Shown piece by piece: positions 55,979-64,000 of a stretch of 64,000 nucleotides of DNA (positions are counted from its first letter, which is position 1; every line of letters begins with the position of its first letter). The notes beneath the pieces were generated by a model. The model made no database searches. It was not told the DNA's origin and worked only from the letters and a program-made list of their open reading frames with translations. Source of the DNA: Ilex aquifolium (Eukaryota > Streptophyta > Magnoliopsida > Aquifoliales > Aquifoliaceae). A program made the position numbers and the translations under genes. Location of the stretch: assembly GCA_951799425.1 (NCBI GenBank), contig OX637393.1, forward strand, positions 22,113,744 to 22,177,743, given 5' to 3'.

Positions 55979-56831
55979 CAGTCAAATATCTCAATAACAA
56001 GTACAGGGGAGAGGGGCATCATGTTCCTTCGGGTCACACTACCCAATCTTTGGCACCTATCACATTCCTTACAAAATGAAACACAGTCTTTGATTAAAAA
56101 GGGCCAATAAAAACCTGATTATAAAACATTTGCCGAGGTCTTCTTGGAAGAGAAGTGGCCACCACAAGCCTCAGAGTGGCAAAATGGAAAGATTTCCCAT
56201 TGTTTATTTTTTGGTACGCATCTTCTCATCACTTGATCTGGGAAATACTTGAACAAGTATGGGTTGTCGAAGTAGAAATACTTCATATCCGCCATAAATC
56301 TCCGTCTATCCTCCGGGCTCCAGTGCGGTGGTATTTGTCCTGTAGTAAGGTAATTGCAAATGTCAGCATACCAAGGACAAACATAATGAATAGAAAGTAA
56401 ATGCTCATCAGGAAAAGAGTCAGGGATAGGAATATGCTCATCGGCATCTTGAACCACAAGTCGAGATAAATGGTCCGCCACCATGTTCTCCACTACCTTT
56501 TTGTCTTTGATTGTCAAGTTGAACTCTTGGAGTAGGAGGATCCACATAATGAGTCTCGGTTGTGTATCCTACTTAGAAAAAAGATAATTCAAAGCAGAGT
56601 GATCGGTATAGAATACTATAGGTGAACCAATGATATAAGACCAAAATTTATCCAATGCGAATACTACGGCTAGCAACTCTTTCTCGGTGGTGGTGTAATT
56701 CATTTTTGCCTTGTTTAGAGTCTTGCTAGCGTAGTATATTACATATGGTCTCTTGTCTTCCCTTTGACCGAGCACTGCTTCGACCGCGTAATCACTCGCG
56801 TCGCACATAAGCTCAAATGGTAAGTCCCACT
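55979..56831 (-). pseudogene. RNase H end and integrase N-terminus of element E
   Basis: RNase H from [21 protein letters not shown] through TTEKELLAVVFALDK and YTDHSALNYLFSK, then a TAG (56566-56568), [25 protein letters not shown], and the integrase N-terminal part ([31 protein letters not shown]). A frameshift lies between 56119 and 55978. The 5' side ends at the LTR H junction (56831); RT, protease and most of gag are absent. Confidence 0.85.
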
Positions 56832-57052
56832 TGTTAGACCCGATCATGCATTGTATGCATATTAACATAATTATGTGGGTTAGATTTCAATTATATGAAA
56901 CTATGAAAATAGTAGTGGGTTGATTTCGAAATCACTTACGAACTTGGGGGGAGGCAAGCGTAATTACCCAATTAAGTGAGTCATCTTTACATGTGTTAAC
57001 TTAAGAAGTAGGTGAGTCATTTTGATGGCTAGGTGGTTGTGTGTTGTGTTTG

Positions 57053-57096
<44 letters not shown>

Positions 57097-58868
57097 TAAG
57101 GTGTAGAAAAGTGTGTTTTTAAACAATAATTCAGTGTGTGTGTGTGTGTGTGTGTTTTCTTCTTTTCTGAACCTAGAGTGATGGCGAGTAAAAATAAAGA
57201 GGAAAAAATTATATGAGTGTGTTTCCTTTAAGCCAAGAACAAGGAGGAAGAGAGGGAGAGAGAAATAAGCTTGGTGGGTCCTCCTAGTCCAAGCCGAGAG
57301 GGAGAAGAAAGAAGGGAAAAGGAGGAACAACCACCATGCCAAACCAAAAGTGAGAGAAAATAAGAAGAAGGTGAAGGTAAGAGTGTGTGTACATGTGATT
57401 AAAATTTAATCATGTGTGTGTGTTATGTGTGGGCTGTTTTATTTTAATTTAATGGGCTGTTTTATTTTAATTTTAAAACTGATTTTTGTGAGTTTAGTTA
57501 AGTGTGTTGAACATAATTTAGGGGCCGTTAAGAATGGGTTTTAAATGGATATTCAATCGGGTGCGAGAAAAGTATGGAAAATGACCATTTGAGATGTTCG
57601 GGATGCTTTTCGTGGGCTAGGTTGAAACCAAAATTATGGGAGTGAAATGGGGGGTTTAAGGGTTTAATTAAGGGGCTGTTTAGTATGATTAAATGTGTGT
57701 GTGAGTTTAAGTGTGGCTGTTTTAAATAAAAAGTGCGATAGAGGTTGGAAATGGGTGCCGGTGACGCCGAAACCCTAATTTATAAATGTTATTATCACAT
57801 GTGTGAATTTTAATCCAATTGACCCGAAATTTTTCATCCTGCATTTTTAATTGATGCTTGATGTGATAATGTAAATTTTGAATGCAAATGAATATAATAT
57901 CCGGCGCGAAATGTATGAATTGCCGGAAGTGCGGGTTTAGGATTCGGGGTTGAAATGTGTGAAAATGAGCCCTGGTCAATGTGTTTGACCTACTTAATCC
58001 TAATTGTGATTAATGTGAGTGATTTTGGAGATTTGGAGAGAAAATGTGATCCCTAAATCTAATGTGCCAGTATGTGAGTGGACGGTGCGGTAACCGGGGT
58101 TACCGGGGCACTTTGGGATTAATCATCTTGCATGCATTAGTGCATGGTTAACTATTAGATGTGATAAAAATATTGATACTGTAATTACAAATGTGTTAGG
58201 TGGAACAGGTAGGACATATGGTGTTGAGACAGATACGGAAACACCGAAGGGATCCACCGATAGGTTTGAAGGCCCATAGATTTGTACACTTGAGGTGGGT
58301 GTATATCTTTATATGTTTTGAAAATGCTATTATAAGATGATAGAAATGATAGAATTTAATAGCATTTTTCCAGGATTATGTGATATGTGCTTATGTGATT
58401 GAATGATGTTTTGTACTGTGTATTGTGAATTGTGGAAATGTGGCGCACTGTCTGAGACAGGAGCGTCGATGCCTGATCACTGGGCATACAGTGGTGTGCT
58501 AGCACTGTGGTGTTCCTGGGAGGTTCGGGAGACACGGATCCATGTGCGATCGATTACCCGATGAGGGGTAGTATGGATGTGATGTGGCTTGTAAATTCTT
58601 TGGAATTGGATTGATACTCTTGTTTGATGCGTGTATCTACGTAATATCTACATACTTCAGTGTATTACTATCATTTTCATTTCATATACAACATGTATAC
58701 TCACTGAGCGCGTGGTTTAGCTCACACCCATATAGCTTCTCCTTTTCAGATACTATAGAGGGAGATACAGATCATTCCATTGTCTAGTCGGTTGAGTCTT
58801 GTACAATGTTAGTGTGATATTACTCAGGTTGTGTGTCTGTTAGTTATGTATTTAGTTTTAATGAGTAA
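56832..58868. repeat. Truncated LTR, type H
   Basis: Begins TGTTAGACCCGATC at 56832 immediately after RNase H sequence, and ends without a recognisable terminus near 58868, where gag-leader sequence of element E resumes. No duplication flanks it (left CCACT). No coding frame. It contains GT repeats (57055-57092, 57135-57156) and an inverted pair GGTAACC GG GGTTACC near 58095. It matches no other LTR in the window. Confidence 0.55.
57055..57156. repeat. (GT)n microsatellites
   Basis: A GT run of about 38 bases at 57055-57092 and a second of about 22 at 57135-57156. Together they produce a spurious His/Thr-rich frame on the minus strand. Confidence 0.9.
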
Positions 58869-59096
58869 GTGATTGGTTGGAGATAATCTCTCATTAACCT
58901 CACCGGAGGATCAATTGGGAGATTATTTCCTTCATTTTTTTGGGAAGGGGGGGGGGGGATTGCATTCCCCCGCCCCTTGGAAAATTAGCACCATCATCCC
59001 CAAAATTGTCTCCGGCATCCTCGGGTGGGTCTTGGTCTATATTCGTGTTTGGTCCTAAGGCACGTCTGACTAGTCTATTTTGATCTTCACGTCCCC
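58869..59096 (-). pseudogene. gag N-terminal remnant and leader of element E
   Basis: Aligns with 14880-15125 of element C (GGTTGGAGATAATC, the CCGGAGGATCAAT block, TCCTCGGGTGGGTCTTGGTC). It is the start of gag and its leader, split by the solo LTR I at 59097; the leader resumes at 60791. A G-run (58949-58959) breaks the frame. No more than about 30 gag codons can be traced. Confidence 0.65.
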
Positions 59097-60785
59097 TGAT
59101 TAACCCTAATTAGTGCATTAATGAAATAGATTAATAGGTTAATTGTATTAGTTAAATGAGTTAAAACAGTCAAAGTAGATGAAATTAGGTTTAGTGAATA
59201 AATTAGGGTTAATGCATGAAACATGTTATTTTTCAGGGTTTTGTGTGGAAATTGTGCAAAGCTAGGGGGAGCAAAGTGTCAAAGTCTAAATCAGTAGGGA
59301 GGCAAGTGTAATATCAGCAAATCAACCAAGGAAGCATGCCCAGCAAATCCAAAGGTTTAGCACCGTCCGGACGGTGGTGGTGGTGTCCGGATGGTGGCCA
59401 AACCACCTTAAGCCCCTCCTTTCTCACATTGCCTAGTTCATGCAACAGCTCTTCCCTGATTGGTCCATTCAGCCTCTACCGCCTCAAGTTCCTCTCCAAC
59501 CTCTATAAATAGCCCCCTGTAGTTTCATTTCCAAGATTCTGTGAAGTTCTTTGCCAGAGAAAGTGGAGGGAAGCCAGAGAGTCAGATATATCCAGAGAGA
59601 GTCAGATACAGTCAGTGAGTGAGAGAGAGTCAGAAATAGTAAAGAGAAGCCCTGCTGAACCACTTCCAAGCCAGCTTTCCATCCAGTCTTCCAGATAGCT
59701 ATTCTTTCTTCTACATTTCTGTTATTCCTTTCTACTTGGAGAGTTGAACCTCTCCCACTTTTGTGCCCTAATCGGTATTAAGAGTGGTCGTGTTTCAATT
59801 ATTCATCGGGGAAGGATTGTCTGTATTTTATTTTGTATTGTAATGAAACTATTTTGAACCTCTTGCTCGTCTATAGTAATGGGTTTTGAGTAGTTCACTT
59901 ATACCCTTCGGTGAAGGGTGAACATATGTACGATATTGTTTGAGTTATAGAAATGCGGATATTTTAACTATGCTTTAATGTTATATATACCTCTCATATT
60001 GAGGGATGGTTACATTTATAATTTGCTCTTGGTTATGAACACCAAGCGGTACCTAATGCTATATACCATACCATCTACTAGTTATGTACTTCATGCATAA
60101 TACAGTGATGTACATGATTAGGCTTTATGTAACAATTGATTGATTGATTATAAACGTGTTAAGTCTCGACATAGCCAATGTTTTCTATTCAATGCATAAA
60201 TCAGAATCTCGTCATCGGTAAATCATCAACCAGCCGGTTGAATAAATGTAGTATTTCTCCTGAATGTCTTGCCTTCTGATTTACTATAATTGTTTAACGG
60301 TTGCATGGTACAGAGATACCAATTGAATAATTCAAGTATTCCTCCTAAATGGCTTGTCTTCTGGTTTACTGGATTATTTAATTGATGCATTGAATATATA
60401 CCTGCCGGCTAACCTAATCAGTTGATGGATATGGTTCAATATACATCATACCTACCGATTGACTTTCCAGTAAAATGGGGGTTAATTGTTATAAGGTGGC
60501 ATTTCCAGTACTTAGCCAATATAATGCATATGGAATCCCCGAACTAAAGGGTATCTTTTCATTATTGCATTTCCACGGTTTTAATTAAGTTTATTTAATT
60601 TTTCTAAGCTCACACCACAAGTTATTTCTACTACATTTTGTATATGTAACAACTTCACCGTTTCTGTTTTGATTTCCAATATTAGCTCCCTGTGGGTTCG
60701 ATCTCGGACTTAAATCGAGTATTATATTACAATTTTGACCACTTATACTTGGGTGTATACCACTATTCAAATTGAATATGAGTCA
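59097..60785 (+). mobile_element. Solo LTR, type I (distant relative of LTR A), TSD TCCCC
   Basis: TGATTAACCC to GAATATGAGTCA, 1689 bases, flanked by TCCCC at 59092-59096 and 60786-60790. Its end resembles LTR A (TGTGGGTTCGATCTCGGACT, then ACTTGGGTGTATACC), so they are related families. In U3 it has the palindrome ACCGTCCGGACGGT (59363-59376) and a nearby imperfect repeat of it, then TATAAATA at 59504-59511. Confidence 0.92.
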
Positions 60786-60860
60786 TCCCCACACATAAAC
60801 ACTACTTACAATTGAAAGAAAGAATATTCAAAAATATGTACAAGGAGCAACGTACCACGG

Positions 60861-60880
60861 CCCGTGATGAGAATCACGGG
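60861..60880 (-). other. Hairpin next to PBS, element E
   Basis: Identical in stem and loop to 15199-15218: CCCGTGAT / ATCACGGG around GAGA, about 50 bases inside the PBS. Confidence 0.6.
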
Positions 60881-60928
60881 ACTTGCCTCCGTTGTCCCTA
60901 AATCACCTTCGAATTCGACGCTTAGCCT

Positions 60929-60946
60929 TCCCCAGCAATGGCACAA
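60929..60946 (-). other. Primer binding site (tRNA-Asp type, degenerate), element E
   Basis: Element strand TTGTGCCATTGCTGGGGA, four mismatches to the complement of tRNA-Asp. Four bases inside the right LTR. Confidence 0.75.
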
Positions 60947-60950
60947 AAAA

Positions 60951-62699
60951 TGCTTGATAGGTTTTCCCTAATCTCCAAACATGAACCCGGATTGTGTATA
61001 AGGCTTATACGAATTGGTGAGTGTCACTCTCCCTTGGGTTCAAATGCAAGAAATGAGAAAAATTGTGTGTGTTTACGAAAACGTGTGTGTGCAAAAGTGC
61101 TCCCCAAGCGTAAAGAGACTTGCAATGTCGTGTTTTACTTGGAATGGATATTCCAAGGTCGTCTCCTCAGGGAAGGAAATGTCAAATTGCTTTGAAGGGT
61201 GATTTGTAAAGAAATAAAAATTGGAAAATCTTGTGAATTTGGTTTTGGTGAGTTGTGTTTTGGTAAAAATGCAAGAAAGTAAGGTTGGCTAAGTCATAGA
61301 GGTCATTCCAATGGGAATGAAAAATTGACTCAATTCATTCAACCAATGGTGTCTAGGTGTTTAATTGATTCGTAGGAAGTGAGGGACTAATGTGGATGTG
61401 TTAGGCACAAGTATACTCTGTGACAAGTCTACGGTGTATCAAGAGCCCACAACCACGTCCGCACTCAACCTAGTCAAACCAAACACTTTACACTACGAGG
61501 AAGAATGAAAGAGAGTCGATTTCACATACCCAAGAGGAAATTCTCCTAGGATTAGCCAACTAAAAGTCTAGCTACTCATGTCAAAAGCAAGAACAAACAT
61601 AACATAAAAAGGCATGGTAGTGAAATGGAACATGGAACTTGTATTAATGCAAGGAAAGGTTTAAACTACAAGAACAAAATCATTCATACCCAAAATACAA
61701 AGGTTGAAGGGAAAACCCAAAAAAAAAAAAAAAAGAAGAGAAAACCCAATTGTAGAAATGGAAATATAAGAACATTAAGCTAAACTTGATTACAACTTGA
61801 AATAAAGGAGTTTAAAATGAAAGAGGGAAAGATTACAATTAAAATAAAGTTTACTACAATGAAAATGGTGAAGGAAATATAAAAACCCAACTTTCTCTCT
61901 CTAAAACTTCATCTTCTTCCTTGGAGCTTCTCCCTCTAAAAGCATGTAAAATCTGAATAATCATGTAAGACTTCCTTTGAATTTCGTCCATACACTCCTT
62001 AGCCTATGAGAACTCAGTTGCAATGAGTGGGGAGGGGTTGGACACTTGAACAAGCAAAAACAGGCCAAACATGCTCCTTTTATGCTTTCCCAACCACTCC
62101 CCTTCTCTCTCTTGCTTCTCCCATGCTTTCCTCTTCCAAATCTAACTTTAGGGTGTAAGAGAGCATTATAGTGTGTCAAATATGTCAGGGTATGGTTTGG
62201 ATTACAAGAGGTGGGCCCCTGTAGTAGGTGGAGTCGTGTGAGCAGACATTTGGCAATTCTGGGCAAAACCTATTGGTAAAACAACAGAAAACCTACCGGT
62301 AGGTTTTTTCAGTAAGCATTTTCTACTGGTAGGCTTTTGGCATGGCTTCCAGTAAGCATTTTCTACCGGTAGGTTTTTGGTATGACCGTAGTAAAATAAT
62401 TTTAGTAAGCATTTTCTACCGATAGGTTTTGACTGACTTCTACCGGTAGGTTTTGTTCTGCTTTAAAATTTCCTTGGTTCCTTTATGTCTTGCGCCATCC
62501 GTTAAGCCTTCCCTTCTTCCCCATTGCCTTTTAGAACTTGATGGTAGGTTTTATACATAACCTTACCTGTTCTTTACCTACAATTACACGAAACTCCATT
62601 AAATGTGAGTTTAAAAGCATTTCCCCCAATTTTCACCATAAAAGCAAGTAATATGGGTGCAAAAAGAGATACATGATATGCAATATTCTATACTCATCA
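60951..62699 (-). repeat. Right (5') LTR of element E
   Basis: TGCTTGATAG to ACTCATCA, 1749 bases. U3 palindromes are of CTACCGGTAG type (62265-62455, five sites), as in element C and unlike the left LTR. The conserved box lies at 61090-61170. Confidence 0.85.
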
Positions 62700-63690
62700 G
62701 GGTGTCCGGAGGTCATTGACTACGGCTGAAGAGAATCAACTTATGCTTTCGTTGAAGGACTTGTGCGTTAATGTGTGGAAGTGCTAGAATGACACATTTA
62801 GACCTGGGTATTTACAAGCCCTAGAGAACAATTTGAAATCAACAATTCCAAGTTGTCAGTTGGCGCTTCCCCTCATATCGAGTCGAAACTGAAAATCTGG
62901 AAGAAGAATTACAACTCCTTGTTTGTTATGATGTTGAGTTCAGGCTTTGGGTTTAATAGTACTAAGAATAAGACACTGGTTGATGGTGATGACAGTTGAC
63001 AATACTATTTGAAGGTGAAACTCGACACCCAAACTTTTTGTTAGGTTTCATGTTACTATTAACAAAAATTTTATTTTAAAAAGTTTGAAATATTGTCCTC
63101 ATATGGTGTAGAAGGATTGAAATGTAAAAAGTATGCGAGATAAGTCGTGGCCTTACTTCAATAATTGGGGAATGATATTCGGCAAGGACTGGGCAACTAG
63201 AGAATATGAGGGAGGTAGAGAACATGAATGCACAAAATCCTTTAGAAAACAATGTACCGGTGTCAAGTAGTGCAACACATAAAGGTGATCAACCACCTCA
63301 TATGGAACCAAGTGTTGCCTCCCCATGTCCAAGTAAGAAAAAGAAAGCTAAGATGAGTGGTAATGCATCTGAGGCAACTGCAAAAATTTTGTGAGACATC
63401 TCTAAGGTATTTGGTGAATATGTTTAAGAAATTCGTAAGCAGCTAGACATTATAGCACATCGAGTTGGGTATATGCACGATGTTGCTGATGCACGAAGAA
63501 GAGTGAATGCATAACTTGAGAAGATCAATGGTATATGAATGGTTGACCGACATGCTACACTTTTTAAGATTTGTTTTGACCCAGTAAATGTGGACATCTT
63601 CTTTAGCTTCCCTGAATATGAGCGCCCTATGTGGGTTGGTGGACTATTGTGGCACACACCACAACATTGATCAATATTTTCGGAAACTTT
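62700..63690 (+). pseudogene. Myb/SANT-like domain protein, pseudogene
   Basis: Pieces in order: SLTTAEENQLMLSLKDLCVN, RPGYLQALENNLKSTIPSC, HIESKLKIWKKNYNSLFVMM with SSGFGFN, then KSWPYFNNWGMIFGKDWATRE. This is the Myb/SANT-like DNA-binding domain (PF12776) of plants, a type often found with PIF/Harbinger transposons. Downstream are a Lys-rich stretch (PSKKKKAKMSG), and the C-terminal block IAHRVGYMHDVADARRRVN and FDPVNVDIFFSFPEYERPMWVG. At least four stops and two frameshifts. Its 5' end is cut by element E. No transposase partner is visible. Confidence 0.65.
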
Positions 63691-64000
63691 GATCACTGCA
63701 TGGTAGAAAATACATGTTGTTAATATGTTGGGGCTTTTTTGGACTTAATGGTAACCATATGTGGTGGGTGTGGCAGTAAATAGTGTTGGCGTTTGGAATC
63801 TTAAAATCATGAAGTAGGATGTTTTGGATAAGCTTAACAGCTGTAAATAGTGTTGGTGCTTGTGTTGGTATCTTTTGGTATGTATCTATAATATGTCATG
63901 TAAAATATGGGTTGATTTACACTTCCATGCAGGTTTGGTTATGTTATATGCATATTATTTACAAATACCTTTTGGTAATTGTAGGTTATACAATTTGGAA
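63691..64000. other. Spacer at window end
   Basis: AT-rich, with a short direct repeat AAATAGTGTTGG (63780 and 63846). No gene seen. Confidence 0.5.

Larger units (their letters stand above)
45798..62699 (-). mobile_element. Element E: composite Athila-like element, mixed origin
   Basis: Left LTR 45798-47507, right LTR 60951-62699, with polypurine tract, third ORF, part of pol and a PBS in the expected minus-strand order. However, the left flank is TGGAG and the right flank is GGGTG, so there is no target duplication, and the two LTRs carry different palindromes (CTTCCGGAAG left, CTACCGGTAG right). The middle (56832-58868) is a foreign LTR, and gag-C, protease and RT are missing. I infer a fusion of two elements by recombination or deletion. 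Nested inside are a solo LTR A, a hAT element, and a solo LTR I. Confidence 0.7.

Noticed and set aside
57001-57342. Frame on minus with long His/Thr runs
   Set aside because: It is produced by GT microsatellites in a truncated LTR; no domain and no homologue in other copies.
1-64000. tRNA or rRNA genes
   Set aside because: The only tRNA-like matches are the 18-base primer binding sites; no cloverleaf could be traced around them.

Overview
The window is a repeat-dense stretch of a flowering-plant nuclear genome, probably a eudicot. I found no intact cellular gene. Almost every base belongs to transposable elements: Athila-like Ty3/gypsy LTR retrotransposons with tRNA-Asp type primer sites, solo LTRs, a LINE fragment, a broken Mutator-like transposase, a non-autonomous hAT element, and short broken genes (a plant-mobile-domain fragment and a Myb/SANT-like fragment). 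The species cannot be told from the sequence.

Layout. 1-1501: LTR cut by the window edge. 1502-3440: 5'-truncated LINE (minus strand). 3441-8732: LTR debris holding an inverted LTR fragment, which carries a solo LTR (type B, TSD GTTAT), which carries another solo LTR (type A). 8733-16788: element C, minus strand, with the protease-RT-RNase H-integrase core deleted. 16789-18766: LTR scrap, spacer and the N-terminal part of a MULE transposase. 18767-36980: element A, plus strand, 18.2 kb, TSD AAGGG, with gag, pol and a third ORF; solo LTRs of type B (TSD GTGAG) and type F (TSD AATTA) sit inside it. 36981-38755: rest of the MULE transposase. 39015-45631: element D, minus strand, 6.6 kb, TSD ATGTA, gag-protease only. 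45647-45797: plant-mobile-domain fragment. 45798-62699: composite element E, minus strand, containing a solo type A LTR (TSD GTACT), a hAT element (8-bp TSD), a truncated LTR H and a solo type I LTR (TSD TCCCC). 62700-64000: Myb/SANT-like pseudogene and spacer.

How the parts work together. A, C and E share one plan: LTR, tRNA-Asp PBS, gag, pol, long non-coding stretch, third ORF (plant transposon-protein type, called env-like in Athila), polypurine tract, LTR. All coding regions are broken. Solo LTRs with intact TSDs allow a relative order of insertion to be read.

Most notable pattern. Every Athila-like family here has its own short perfect palindrome, repeated in the U3 part of its LTR (TTCGAA core in A; CTACCGGTAG in C; CTTCCGGAAG in the left part of E; GTACCGGTAC in B; GTCCGGAC in I). 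In A, C and E the same family-specific palindrome is repeated again just upstream of the third ORF, in A and C followed by a TATA box and an ATG-free leader. This suggests an internal promoter made from the LTR control module, whose palindrome is kept matched to that of its own LTR. A second pattern is a small hairpin with a GGA-type loop directly before a G-rich polypurine-like tract, present twice in A, C, D and E (counting E as one element) and with compensatory base changes.
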